A stretch of 64,000 nucleotides of DNA from Paracoccus marinus (GTDB taxonomy: Bacteria > Pseudomonadota > Alphaproteobacteria > Rhodobacterales > Rhodobacteraceae): NCBI RefSeq assembly GCF_007018965.1, contig NZ_VJYZ01000033.1:248001-312000 (forward strand), given 5' to 3'. Below, in pieces: positions 46,644 to 56,812 of this stretch. The translations under genes and the position numbers were made by a program. A model generated the notes under the pieces. The model searched no databases. It saw nothing but the letters and a program-made list of their open reading frames with translations, and had not been told where the DNA came from. Numbering within the stretch: the stretch's first letter is position 1; each line of letters starts with the position of its first letter.

Positions 46644-47429
46644 GTGGCGGTTACCGAAAACTGGGACGGAACTCACCCGGTCGCTGAACGCGTCATCGCG
46701 TTGCAGCCGCCGATGCAGGATGCCGTTGCCCGCATGACGGTCGCCAAACGCGCCTTCGACATCTTCTTTTCCCTGTTCCTGCTGATCCCGCTGTCGATCG
46801 TGATGCTTGGCGTCGCCGGTGTGCTGCTGCTGTCGCAGGGCCGGCCGATCCTGTACGTCGCGCCCCGGATGAAGACGGCCGAGGACAGCTTCCACCTGCT
46901 CAAGTTCCGCACCATGCACCGCGTGGACGAGGATTCGGGCGCGACCGGCGCGCACAAGAGCTGGCGGATCACCAGCGTGGGGCGGATCCTGCGCCGGACC
47001 CGCATCGACGAGCTGCCGCAACTGTTCAACATCCTGCGCGGCGACATGAGCTTCGTGGGCCCCCGCCCGCCGCTGCGCGAGTATGTCGAGCGGTTTCCCC
47101 GCGAATACGGCCAGGTGCTGCGGATGCGGCCGGGCGTCACCGGGCTCGCCACGCTGATCTACCACGCGCAGGAAGACCGGATCATGGCGTCCTGCGACAC
47201 GGCCGAGGCGACCGAGGCGGCGTATTACCGCCGCTGCCTGCCGACCAAGCTGCAACTCGACATGATCTACCAGCGCCGCCGCAACATGGCGCTGGATTTC
47301 TGGATCATCTGGAACACCTCGATGACGGTCATCATTCCGGGCTGGAAACCGAAGCGCCTTGCGGAACGTGCGGCGACCCAGGGCCAGGCCGGTCCTGCCG
47401 CACGTGCAGAGACTCAGCACAGCCGCTGA
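46644..47429 (+). CDS. Undecaprenyl-phosphate sugar phosphotransferase (WcaJ/ExoY-like)
   Basis: An initiating glycosyltransferase of exopolysaccharide synthesis. The 261-residue protein has one membrane helix ([20 protein letters not shown], about 40-60) and the bacterial sugar-transferase domain: [47 protein letters not shown] and [11 protein letters not shown] chose GTG 46644 because AAAGG precedes it by about 7 bases; a TTG at 46638 is the alternative. No other polysaccharide gene is near, and its 3' end overlaps convergent truA by 98 bases. Confidence 0.92.
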   Translation: MAVTENWDGTHPVAERVIALQPPMQDAVARMTVAKRAFDIFFSLFLLIPLSIVMLGVAGVLLLSQGRPILYVAPRMKTAEDSFHLLKFRTMHRVDEDSGATGAHKSWRITSVGRILRRTRIDELPQLFNILRGDMSFVGPRPPLREYVERFPREYGQVLRMRPGVTGLATLIYHAQEDRIMASCDTAEATEAAYYRRCLPTKLQLDMIYQRRRNMALDFWIIWNTSMTVIIPGWKPKRLAERAATQGQAGPAARAETQHSR

Positions 47430-48198
47430 ACGGATCCTGCGGGTAGCCGACGTTCGCAAGGTAAAGCCCGTGCGGCGGGCAGACCGGGCCGCAGGCGGCG
47501 CGGTCGCGGGCATCCAGCGCCGCACCGACACGCGCGGGGTCCCATGCGCCCGCGCCCACCCGTTCCAGCGTCCCCACGATTGACCGCACCTGGTTGTGCA
47601 GGAACGACCGCGCGCGCAGGTGAAAGCGGTATTCCGTGCCGCCGGGAACCGCCATCTCGTCGATCGCGATCTCGTCCAGCGTCTTCACCGGGCTGGCCGA
47701 CTGGCACATGGTGGACCGGAAGGTGGTGAAATCGTGCCGCCCGATCAGATGCGCCGCCCCGGCCCGCATCGCGCCGGTGTCGAGCGGCTGGCGCACCTGC
47801 CAGACAAGGCCGTGGTCGTGGGTCGCGGGCGCGCGCCGCGCGAGCAGGCGGAACACATAGGCGCGCTCGACCGCGCTGAAGCGTGCGTGGAAGTCGTCGG
47901 GCACGCGCGCCGCGTCGAGGATCGCGACGGGGGCGGGCTTCAGGTGCCAGTTCAGCGCCTCGGACAGACGGAACGGGTCCCAGTCGCGGTCCAGATCCGC
48001 GTGGGCCACCTGGCCCGTGGCATGGACGCCCGCGTCGGTCCGTCCGGCCGCAGCGATCCGCGCGCCGCGCGCGAAGCCCGGGTCCAGCCGCGCCAGCGCA
48101 GCCTCGACCGCGCCCTGAACCGAGGGCAGGTCCGCCTGCGCCTGCCAGCCCGCGAACGGGCCGCCCGCATATTCGATCAGCAGCGCGTAGCGGGGCAT
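47332..48198 (-). CDS. truA: tRNA pseudouridine(38-40) synthase
   Basis: Modifies uridines 38-40 in the anticodon stem-loop. The 288-residue product has [20 protein letters not shown] at the N-terminus, the catalytic aspartate in [17 protein letters not shown], and [20 protein letters not shown]. The domain ends near residue 260 ([13 protein letters not shown]). About 28 extra residues ([20 protein letters not shown]) extend into antisense of the sugar transferase gene. Confidence 0.94.
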   Translation of the reverse strand: MPRYALLIEYAGGPFAGWQAQADLPSVQGAVEAALARLDPGFARGARIAAAGRTDAGVHATGQVAHADLDRDWDPFRLSEALNWHLKPAPVAILDAARVPDDFHARFSAVERAYVFRLLARRAPATHDHGLVWQVRQPLDTGAMRAGAAHLIGRHDFTTFRSTMCQSASPVKTLDEIAIDEMAVPGGTEYRFHLRARSFLHNQVRSIVGTLERVGAGAWDPARVGAALDARDRAACGPVCPPHGLYLANVGYPQDPFSGCAESLHVRQDRPGPGSPHVPQGASVSSPE

Positions 48199-48205
48199 GG
48201 GCCGG

Positions 48206-49240
48206 TCAGCGCCCGCCCTTCTGGTCGGCCGCCCGCGTGGTCGTGGCCGCGTCGGGCATGTTCCCGTCGGCCCCAGCCCGCTCCGGCATCCGCAGCAGGT
48301 CGTCCATCGTCTGGGTCGCAGGCTGGCGGCCGATCAGCGGCTGTTCGGCCGGCAGGCGCACGCCTTCGCGCGCGAGCCGGTCGCGCAGGACGCTGATCTC
48401 GATGTCCATGTTCGTGCGGTCGCCCTGCCGCAGCCGGTCGGCCAGCGCGCGGAAGTTACGTTCCAGATCGGTCAGCAGCGCCTCGTAGTCGTCGCGCGCG
48501 CGGCGGTCGCGGGTCTGGGCGTAAAGGTCCGCGAACTTCACCGTCGCGTCGCGCGCGCCCATCAAATAGACGCCGAGATAGCGCCGCGCGGACGACAGCG
48601 ACACCGGGTCCTGCTCGACCTGGTCGAACAGCGTCCGCGCGGTCACGGAAAACAGGTTCACCCGCGCTTCCAGCTGGCGGTCGCCGGTGCGGCGGATCGC
48701 GTCGGTGATGCCGGCCAGATACCCCTCGGCGTCGGTGATGACGCGGGCCACGCGGTCCTGCTGGAAGGTGTCGACGCCTTCCATCCCCTTGTCCTTGGTG
48801 GGATCGGGGCCGAAGGACAGCCAGTGCAGCACCGCGCCGGTGAAGCCAAGGATGCCGGCCCCCGCCGCCGCCGCGCCCGGCTCGAACGCGCCCACCGCGA
48901 TGCCCAGGCCGGCCATGATCCCGCCGAACAGCTTGCGCGGCACCGCGGGCCGGCGCGCCACCCGGCGGGCGTCGTAGGCGGCCTCGGCCTGCAGCCCCTC
49001 GCGTGTCAGGATCATCCCCGCCGCGATCAGGCCGAAGCCGCCGATCTGCGTCGCCACCTCGATCGGAGCGCCCTGGAAGAACGCCGTCATCAGCAGCGGC
49101 GATGCCATGATCGTCACCCACTTGGTGCGGGATTCGAACCGGTGGCGCGCCTGGCTCGCCGGGACCGGCAGCGGATCGCTGCCGTCCGCGCCGCGCATGC
49201 CGGGGATGGGCGAATACTTGCCGCCGAAACGCTGTGCCAT
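48206..49240 (-). CDS. XpaC-family (5-bromo-4-chloroindolyl phosphate hydrolysis) membrane protein
   Basis: The 344-residue protein has two hydrophobic segments near the N-terminus (about 50-75 and 105-140). A long helical cytoplasmic domain follows, with [20 protein letters not shown] and [20 protein letters not shown] typical of the XpaC family. Partners are usually TelA-like tellurite-resistance proteins, but no such gene is adjacent. The function is not established. It follows truA's start by 7 bases in the same direction. Confidence 0.8.
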   Translation of the reverse strand: MAQRFGGKYSPIPGMRGADGSDPLPVPASQARHRFESRTKWVTIMASPLLMTAFFQGAPIEVATQIGGFGLIAAGMILTREGLQAEAAYDARRVARRPAVPRKLFGGIMAGLGIAVGAFEPGAAAAGAGILGFTGAVLHWLSFGPDPTKDKGMEGVDTFQQDRVARVITDAEGYLAGITDAIRRTGDRQLEARVNLFSVTARTLFDQVEQDPVSLSSARRYLGVYLMGARDATVKFADLYAQTRDRRARDDYEALLTDLERNFRALADRLRQGDRTNMDIEISVLRDRLAREGVRLPAEQPLIGRQPATQTMDDLLRMPERAGADGNMPDAATTTRAADQKGGR

Positions 49241-49249
49241 GGCCCGCCC

Positions 49250-49333
49250 TCAGCCCGCGCCGACGAGCGAGGCGTAAAGCGTCACCCCCATCAGCAGATA
49301 GAAGGTGAGGCGATGCATGGCGGGGCGGGACAT
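49250..49333 (-). CDS. 27-residue putative membrane peptide upstream of the XpaC gene
   Basis: A short frame, ATG 49333 to TGA, encodes MSRPAMHRLTFYLLMGV followed by a hydrophobic end, TLYASLVGAG, enough for one membrane span. An AAAGGA ribosome-binding site lies 6 bases before ATG. It ends 9 bases before the XpaC-family start, so it is probably translated from the same transcript. It has no recognisable family. Confidence 0.55.
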   Translation of the reverse strand: MSRPAMHRLTFYLLMGVTLYASLVGAG

Positions 49334-49429
49334 CGTGTTCCTTTCGGCCGTCTCTGGCGTCGTCGTGCGGGGTCCGGGTTCCATATCGGCCCGACCGGCG
49401 CCCCGATCAACCCGCGCGCGCGGATCATT

Positions 49430-51262
49430 TTAGGCCGGGGCCTGGCTTTCGTGAATGGCGGACAGCACCTCGGTCGGCGCGAACCGGGTCACGTCGATCA
49501 GCCCGGTGTCGGAAATCCGAAGCGCGGGGATCACCACCAGCGCCAGCAGCGAATGCTGCATGTAGGCGTTGTTGAGCGTGCAACCGCAGTCGCGCATCGC
49601 TTGGGTCAGCCGGTCGGCCTGGGCCGCCACGACCTCGGCCGGCCGGTCCGACATCAGCCCCGCGATCGGCAGTTCGACCAGCGCCAGCTCGCGCGGCTCG
49701 CCGCCTTGGGCGTCCGCCGCGATCACGACGATGCCGCCGCCGACCTCGTGCAGGCGGTTCGCGGCCCGCGCCATGCAGGCCTTGTCGGTGCCGACGACGA
49801 TCATGTGGTGGCTGTCATGCGCGACGGTCGACGCGACCGCGCAGGGCCGGTCGTAGCCGAACCCCGACACGAAGCCGTTGATGACCCCGCCGGTGCCGCG
49901 ATGGCGCTCGACCAGCGCGACCTGGCAGACGTCGGCGGCCGGGTCCATCCGCACGATCCCGTCCGCCACCGGCAGCACGCGTTCCAGCGCCCGCGTGGGC
50001 GCCTGGTTCTCGACCACGCCGATGACGCGGGCGGTCACCGCGCGCGCGTTCGCGGCGGGAACGTCGAAGTCGGCGGGCCCAAGGCTGCGGCCCAGCTTCA
50101 CCGTGCCGCGCGCGCTCGCCGGATAGTCGAACCGGGGCAGCGTGCCCGTCAGCGCGCCGTCCTGCGCCATCAGGCGGCCGCGCGCGAACACCATCTCGAC
50201 CGGCAGGGCCGCGAGGTCGCTGGTCAGGATCAGGTCCGCCCGCCGCCCCGGCGCGATCGCGCCGATCTCGCGTTCCAGCCCGAAATGCTGGGCGGCATTC
50301 AGCGTCGCCATCTGGATCGCGGTCACCGGCCGCAGCCCCTGCGCGATGGCGTGGCGCACGACGCGGTCCATGTGCCCGTCGCGCACCAGCGTCCCCGAAT
50401 GGCTGTCGTCGGTGCAAAGGACGAAGTTGCGCGGGTCGAGGCCGCGTTCGGTCACCGCCTTCACCTGCGCCGCAACGTCGTGCCAGGCCGACCCCAGCCG
50501 CAGCATCGCCCGCATCCCCTGCCGGACCCGCGCCACCGCGTCGTTGGCCGTCGTCCCCTCGTGGTCGTCCGCAGGCCCGCCCGCCGCGTAGGCGTGGAAC
50601 GCCCGGCCAAGGTCGGGCGAGGCGTAGTGCCCGCCCACCGTCAGCCCGGCGGCTGCGGTCGCGGCGATCCCCGCGACCATCTTCGGATCGTTTCCGACCA
50701 CGCCGGGAAAGTTCATCACCTCGCCCAGCCCGATCACGCCCGGCCATTTCAGCGCCTCGGCGATGTCGGCGGGGGTCAGCTCGGCCCCCGCGTGTTCCAG
50801 TCCCGGCGCGCTCGGCACGCAGCTGGGGACCTGCACGTAGACGTTGACGGGCAGGCCCCGCGCCTCGTCGTGCATCAGCCGGACGCCGGGCAGACCCAGG
50901 ACGTTCGCGATCTCGTGCGGGTCGATGAACATCGAGGTGGTGCCGTGCGGGATCACGGCGCGGGCGAACTCGGTCACGGTGACGAGGCCGCTTTCGACAT
51001 GCATGTGCGCGTCGATGAGACCCGGGACAAGGTAGCGGCCGGCGGCGTCGATGACCTCGGTCCCCGGTCCCACGGCGTCTGATGCGTCGGGGCCGACATA
51101 GGCGAAGCGTCCCTCGGCCACGGCGATGTCGGTGCCGGGAATGACCTCGCCCGAATAGACGTTGACCCAGGCGCCGCCGCGGATCACCAGATCGGCCGGA
51201 CGCCGGCCCATCGCCACGTCCACAAGGGCAGGGGCCGACCGGGCCCATGTTTCCTGCATCAT
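49430..51262 (-). CDS. ade: Adenine deaminase
   Basis: A metal-dependent amidohydrolase that converts adenine to hypoxanthine in purine salvage. The 610-residue product has the metal motif PGLIDAHMHVESGLVTVTEF (about 75-94), VIGLGEVMNFPGVV, LCTDDSHSGTLVRDGHMDRV and the C-terminal domain NNAYMQHSLLALVVIPALRI. I chose ATG 51262 (MMQETWARSA); a GTG/ATG-rich frame is open further upstream. It converges on nothing and probably works with the nucleoside importer for purine salvage, though the two are 6 kb apart. Confidence 0.94.
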   Translation of the reverse strand: MMQETWARSAPALVDVAMGRRPADLVIRGGAWVNVYSGEVIPGTDIAVAEGRFAYVGPDASDAVGPGTEVIDAAGRYLVPGLIDAHMHVESGLVTVTEFARAVIPHGTTSMFIDPHEIANVLGLPGVRLMHDEARGLPVNVYVQVPSCVPSAPGLEHAGAELTPADIAEALKWPGVIGLGEVMNFPGVVGNDPKMVAGIAATAAAGLTVGGHYASPDLGRAFHAYAAGGPADDHEGTTANDAVARVRQGMRAMLRLGSAWHDVAAQVKAVTERGLDPRNFVLCTDDSHSGTLVRDGHMDRVVRHAIAQGLRPVTAIQMATLNAAQHFGLEREIGAIAPGRRADLILTSDLAALPVEMVFARGRLMAQDGALTGTLPRFDYPASARGTVKLGRSLGPADFDVPAANARAVTARVIGVVENQAPTRALERVLPVADGIVRMDPAADVCQVALVERHRGTGGVINGFVSGFGYDRPCAVASTVAHDSHHMIVVGTDKACMARAANRLHEVGGGIVVIAADAQGGEPRELALVELPIAGLMSDRPAEVVAAQADRLTQAMRDCGCTLNNAYMQHSLLALVVIPALRISDTGLIDVTRFAPTEVLSAIHESQAPA

Positions 51263-51302
51263 CTTCCGCCCCCATCGCCGCCCTGGCCTTTGCGGCAAGG
51301 GC

Positions 51303-52280
51303 TCAAGCCTGCCGGGTTTTCGCCGTCGCGGCCAGCCCGGAATCACGGCCCGCCGCCCGCTGCCCCAGCCGGATGCTGGCCAGCACCAGCGCCGCGCCCG
51401 CGATCTGCAGCCAGCCAAGGCTCTGGCCCAGGAACACCCAGCCCAGCAGCACCGCCATGACCGGGCTCAGGAACCCCAGCGACGACGCGACGCGGGTGTC
51501 GAGCCGCGCCAGCCCCCGGAACCACAGCACATAGGTCAGCGCGGCCCCGATCAGCCCCAGCCACGCCAGCGCCGCGAGGTTCAGCGCCGTTGGCCGGGGC
51601 ATCGCCAGGCCCAGCCACAGCGCCAGCGGCACCAGCAGCAGCCCGCCCGCCGTCAGCTGCCACGCGGTAAAGGTCGGCAGCGAGACCGGCGGCTGCCAGC
51701 GCCGGGTCAGGACGGTGCCGAACGCCATCGACACCGCGCCCGCGATCCCGGCGGCGACCCCGATCCCGTCAAGCCGCGCGGCCGGCGACAGGACCAGCAG
51801 CGCGACGCCCCCGGCCCCCGCAAGCGCCGCCACGACCGATGGCAGGCGCAGCCGCGCGCCCAGCATCAGCGACGACAGCAGCACGACGACCAGCGGCTGG
51901 ATGGCGCCGACGGTCGCCGCCACCCCGCCGGGCAGGCGGTAGGCCGACACGAACAGCATCGCCCAGAAGATCGAGAAGTTGAGCGCCCCCAGCACGAACA
52001 CCCGCAGCCACCAGATCCCCTGCGGCAGGGTCCGGGTCAGCGCCAGCAGCAGCAGCCCCGCCGGCAGCGCGCGCAGCATCGCGACGGTGATGGGCGAGAA
52101 GCCGGGCAGGAACTGGGTCGTGACGATGTAGGTGCTGCCCCAGATCGCGGGCGCGATCGCGGTCAGCGCCAGGTCCGCGGCACCGCCCGGTGGCTGGGTG
52201 CCTGCGGGTCGGGTGCCAGCGGGTCGGGTGCCTGCGGGTCGGGTGCCTGCGAGGGGGACGCGCGCGTGGGGGGATGTCAT
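51303..52280 (-). CDS. EamA/DMT superfamily transporter
   Basis: A ten-helix permease of 325 residues with the two-repeat EamA layout: APAIWGSTYIVTTQFLPGFS, FVSAYRLPGGVAATVGAIQP and ASSLGFLSPVMAVLLGWVFL. The N-terminus ahead of the first helix contains the repetitive AGTRPAGTRPAGTRP made by a 15-bp tandem repeat. Substrate unknown. The start overlaps the nitroreductase stop as ATGA, so the two are co-transcribed. Confidence 0.88.
   Translation of the reverse strand: MTSPHARVPLAGTRPAGTRPAGTRPAGTQPPGGAADLALTAIAPAIWGSTYIVTTQFLPGFSPITVAMLRALPAGLLLLALTRTLPQGIWWLRVFVLGALNFSIFWAMLFVSAYRLPGGVAATVGAIQPLVVVLLSSLMLGARLRLPSVVAALAGAGGVALLVLSPAARLDGIGVAAGIAGAVSMAFGTVLTRRWQPPVSLPTFTAWQLTAGGLLLVPLALWLGLAMPRPTALNLAALAWLGLIGAALTYVLWFRGLARLDTRVASSLGFLSPVMAVLLGWVFLGQSLGWLQIAGAALVLASIRLGQRAAGRDSGLAATAKTRQA
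52196..52255 (-). repeat. 15-bp tandem repeat, 4 copies, in the DMT gene N-terminus
   Basis: Plus-strand units at 52196, 52211, 52226 and a diverged 52241 (GGGTGCCTGCGGGTC and near-copies) encode repeating A-G-T-R-P pentads in the cytoplasmic N-terminus. Confidence 0.93.
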
Positions 52281-52891
52281 GCGATCTCCAGCACTTCGCC
52301 CAGCGCGCGGCGGGGCTTTTGGGGCCAGTTGCCCGGGGCGGCGCGACCGACCGACACCAGGACCACCGGCACCTCGTCCCCCGATGCGGCATAGGCCGCC
52401 GCGACGCCCGCCGCATCGAAGCCGCCGATCGGCCCCGACGCAAGTCCCATCGCACGCGCCGCCTGCATCAGCATCGCCGCGCCGAAGCTGGCCGAGCGCA
52501 CCGCCTCGTCGCGGCTGGCGCGCGGGTCCGCGTATTGCGCGCCCGCCGCGGTGACCCAGGTCGTGGCCATGCCGCCCGGCATGATCTCGGCATCGACCGA
52601 CGGTCGCAGCCGCGGCCCCAGCGTCGCCGCATCCGGCAGAACGCCGAAGACGACGAAGGTCACGGCCGCGTCCGCGACCTTCTGCTGCCCGTTCGCAAGG
52701 TCTTTCAGCCGCGCCTTTTCCGCGTCCGACCGCACGGCGACGAAGCGCCAGTTCTGCAGGTTGTAGGCGGTCGGCGCGCGGGTCGCGAGGTCGATCAACC
52801 GGCCGATCTGCGCCTCTGTCAGGTGGTGGGCGGGGTCGAACAGGTTCGCCGACACGCGGGTCTCGATCTGCTCAAGGGTCTGGGTGGTCAT
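52277..52891 (-). CDS. Nitroreductase family protein
   Basis: An FMN-dependent oxidoreductase of 204 residues. The flavin-binding segment RAPTAYNLQNWRFVAVRSD is at about 38-56, with SFGAAMLMQAARAMGLASGP in the middle and LVSVGRAAPGNWPQKPRRAL at the end. The physiological substrate is unknown. ATG 52891 lies in a divergent arrangement with the LysR gene 108 bases away, a common regulator-target layout. It is upstream of the DMT gene in the same operon. Confidence 0.9.
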   Translation of the reverse strand: MTTQTLEQIETRVSANLFDPAHHLTEAQIGRLIDLATRAPTAYNLQNWRFVAVRSDAEKARLKDLANGQQKVADAAVTFVVFGVLPDAATLGPRLRPSVDAEIMPGGMATTWVTAAGAQYADPRASRDEAVRSASFGAAMLMQAARAMGLASGPIGGFDAAGVAAAYAASGDEVPVVLVSVGRAAPGNWPQKPRRALGEVLEIA

Positions 52892-52999
52892 CGTCACACT
52901 CCGGGTTCCGTTCTGTCCGGGGCATGAGGTAGTGATTTCGCCGTCGGCTGATAATCTGGCGGCCGGGAAAGTCATTCTTCACCGAACGGAACGGATTCT

Positions 53000-53887
53000 A
53001 TGGACCACCTGACCGCCCTGCGGGTCTTTCGCGAGGTCGCCCGCGCCAACGGCTTTGCCGCCGCGGGGCGGGTGCTGGGCCTGTCCGCGCCCGCCATCAG
53101 CAAGAACATCGCTGAGTTGGAGGCGCATGCGGGCGCCCGCCTGATAAACCGCACCACCCGTCGCATGTCGCTGACCGAAGAGGGGCGGACCTACCTCGAT
53201 CACGTCACCCGCGCGCTCGACGCGATCGCCGAGGCCGACCGGGCGCTGTCGCCCGGCCGCGCCGCGCCGGTCGGGACGCTGCGGGTCAGCGCGCCGATGA
53301 CGGTGACGCTCACGCGGTTGTCGCGCGCGATCCCCGGTTTCCTCGACCGCCATCCCGACCTGCGGCTGGACCTGCATCTGGACGACCGGCGCGTGGACAT
53401 CGTGCGCGAAGGCTTCGACCTCGCCATTCGCGGCACCGACCGGCTGGAGGATTCGTCGCTGGTCGCGCGCAGGCTCGCGGTGATGCCGCACGTGCTTTGC
53501 GCCTCGCCCGGCTACTTCGCGGCGCACGGCACGCCCCGGTCGCCGGCCGACCTTGCCGCGCATAACTGCATCCTCTTCAGCCTCGCGGGCCATCCCGGCA
53601 CGTGGGAGTTCGGGCAGGGCGGGCGCATCCGCCGCGTGGCCGTGGGCGGGCGCTACGCGGTGTCGTCAAGCCTTGCGGTGCGCGACGCGGTCCGCGCGGG
53701 CTTCGGCGTGACGATGATCCCGCGCCCCTATGTCGAGGACGACCTGCGCGCCGGCCGCCTGGTGTCCGCGATGGACGACTGGATCACCTCGTCCACGACG
53801 CTGTACGCGATCTACCCCTCGCGCGAACATCTCGCCCCGAAGAACCGGGTGTTCGTGGATTTCCTGATCGGAGAGTTCGCGGGCTGA
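53000..53887 (+). CDS. LysR-family transcriptional regulator
   Basis: The 295-residue protein has the LysR N-terminal helix-turn-helix (MDHLTALRVFREVARANGFA ... APAISKNIAELEAHAGARLI, about 1-58). A periplasmic-binding-protein-like effector domain follows (about 90-290), including DRRVDIVREGFDLAIRGTD. It is of the subgroup seen next to oxidoreductases. It is divergent from the nitroreductase/DMT operon, which is its likely target. Confidence 0.92.
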   Translation: MDHLTALRVFREVARANGFAAAGRVLGLSAPAISKNIAELEAHAGARLINRTTRRMSLTEEGRTYLDHVTRALDAIAEADRALSPGRAAPVGTLRVSAPMTVTLTRLSRAIPGFLDRHPDLRLDLHLDDRRVDIVREGFDLAIRGTDRLEDSSLVARRLAVMPHVLCASPGYFAAHGTPRSPADLAAHNCILFSLAGHPGTWEFGQGGRIRRVAVGGRYAVSSSLAVRDAVRAGFGVTMIPRPYVEDDLRAGRLVSAMDDWITSSTTLYAIYPSREHLAPKNRVFVDFLIGEFAG

Positions 53888-53936
53888 GGGAATACGCGAG
53901 TACACCACCGCACGACCAGATACCGGCCGCAGCCGA

Positions 53937-54922
<986 letters not shown>

Positions 54923-54935
<13 letters not shown>

Positions 54936-55966
54936 TCCATTCCTTGCAATGTCACGATTTGCCCGCTCCGCACGCTTTCATCCGCCGCGAGGCAGATCGC
55001 CAGCGACCGCACTGCGTCGTGCATGTGGCCCGAAAGATCCAGATCCTCGGCGATCGCGCGGGCCACGAACGCCTGCTCGCGGTCGCAGAGATCCTGATGG
55101 TCCGGCTCGTCCGCCATCGACAGGTCCTCGTCGTCCCGCCCGACGCGGTGCACCCGCAGCGTCGAGGTTTTCGTATGCGTGTCGATGTCGTCCGAGCGCG
55201 CGCTTTCGGGCATCCTGATCGAGACCGCGCCATTCGGGCTGACCACGTCCTTCACGAAGAAGGCGGTGTCCGACATCATCGGCCCCCACCCGGCCTCGTA
55301 CCAGCCAAGCGATCCATCCGCGAACAGGACCTGAAAGTGGCCGTAGTTGTACATGTCGGGTGCGATCTCGGGGGAAAGCCGCAGGCCCATGCCACGCACC
55401 TCGACCGGGGCGGCGTCGGTGATCTGCAGCATCACGTCGACGTAGTGGACGCCGCAATCGACGATCGGCGGCGTCGTGTCCATCAGCGCCTTGTGCACGT
55501 CCCACGTCGGGCCGGTGCTTTGCTGGTTGAGGTTCAGGCGGAAGACGTAGGGTCCGCCAAGGTCGCGCGCCTCGGCGATCAGGCGCTGCCAGCTCGGGTG
55601 ATGGCGCAGGATGTAGCCGACGACCAGCTTTCGACCCAGCCGCGTGGCGGCATCGACGACGCGCCGCGCGTCGGCGACGTTGCCGGCGAGGGGCTTTTCC
55701 ACGAAGACATGGGCCCCCGCCTCCATCGCCGCCACGGCGTAGTCGGCATGGGTGTCGGTGTAGGTGGCCACGCAGACGAGATCGGGCGCGGTTGCGGCCA
55801 GCGCCTCGGAATAGTCCTCGAACAGGGGGTAGCCCGCCAATTCGGGCGGCAGCGGGCGCGGGCTGCGGTTGACCAGCCCGACGATCCGGTAGGCCGGATC
55901 CCTGTGATAGGCGAGCGCATGGCTCTGGCCCATGTTGCCCAGGCCCGCGACAAGGACGCGAATCAC
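54923..55966 (-). CDS. Gfo/Idh/MocA family oxidoreductase
   Basis: An NAD(P)-dependent sugar oxidoreductase of 347 residues. It starts with a Rossmann motif (VIRVLVAGLGNMGQSHALAY), then has VFVEKPLAGNVADARRVVD, the catalytic-lysine EKP motif near residue 94, and a C-terminal alpha/beta domain. The GTG start at 55966 overlaps the permease stop as GTGA. In this operon it probably modifies the imported sugar; the substrate cannot be read from the sequence. Confidence 0.92.
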
Positions 55967-56802
55967 TTGACGGCCCCCGCTGTAATGCCCCGGATCAGCT
56001 GCCGGGAGAAGATCAGGTAAAGGACCAGCACCGGCAGGATCGCCAGCGACAGCGCCGCAAGCACCGCGTTCCAGTTCGACACGAACTGGCCAAGGAACAC
56101 CTGGCTTCCAAGGGTGATGGTCTTGGTCGCCTCGGACGGGGCGAGGATCAGCGGAAACCAGAGGTCGTTCCAGATCGGGATCATGGTGAACACCGCGACC
56201 GTCGCCATCGCCGGCCGGACGAGCGGCAGCACAAGCTGGAAGAAGATTCGGTATTCCGACAGTCCGTCGATCCGCCCGGCGTTCTTCAGGTCGTCCGAAA
56301 CCGACCGCATGAACTCCGACAGGATGAACACCGCGAGCGGAAGCCCCTGCGCGGTGTAGACGAGGATCAGCGCGGCCAGCGTGTTCACCAGCCCCGTCGC
56401 CACCATCATCTGCAGGATCGCCACTGTGCCGAGCCGGATCGGGATCATGATGCCGAGCGCGAGGTAGAGTCCCATCAGCATGTTGCCGCGAAAGCGGTAT
56501 TCCGATAGCGCAAAGGCCGCCATCGCCCCGAACAGCAGGACGAAGAACAGGCTCAGGCAGGTCACGACCAGCGAGTTCTGGAAGTAGGCCACGAAGTCGC
56601 CCTGCGCCGCCACCGTCTGGTACCCGACGAGATCGAAGGTTTCGGGGCCCGGCAGCGCCAGCGGCTGGGTGAAGATCGCCCGTTTCGACTTGAAGCTGTT
56701 CACGACGGTCACGAAGACCGGGAACAGCGCGATCAGCGTCCACACGATCAGCACCGCATGGGCGGCGAAAGCGCGGGCGGGGAAATGGCGGGTTCGGCTC
56801 AT
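55963..56802 (-). CDS. Carbohydrate ABC transporter permease (MalG-like)
   Basis: The 279-residue inner-membrane permease has six predicted helices. The EAA coupling loop ELPLA-type sequence reads KNAGRIDGLSEYRIFFQLVL (about residues 191-210), and the protein starts HAVLIVWTLIALFPVFVTVV. It forms the channel with the next permease. It overlaps the downstream oxidoreductase gene by 4 bases. Confidence 0.93.
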   Translation of the reverse strand: MSRTRHFPARAFAAHAVLIVWTLIALFPVFVTVVNSFKSKRAIFTQPLALPGPETFDLVGYQTVAAQGDFVAYFQNSLVVTCLSLFFVLLFGAMAAFALSEYRFRGNMLMGLYLALGIMIPIRLGTVAILQMMVATGLVNTLAALILVYTAQGLPLAVFILSEFMRSVSDDLKNAGRIDGLSEYRIFFQLVLPLVRPAMATVAVFTMIPIWNDLWFPLILAPSEATKTITLGSQVFLGQFVSNWNAVLAALSLAILPVLVLYLIFSRQLIRGITAGAVK

Positions 56803-56812
56803 GCCCGGGCCA

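Noticed and set aside
52196-52255. Short regular repeats as a CRISPR array
   Set aside because: The units are contiguous 15-bp tandem copies without spacers and lie in frame within a transporter gene.
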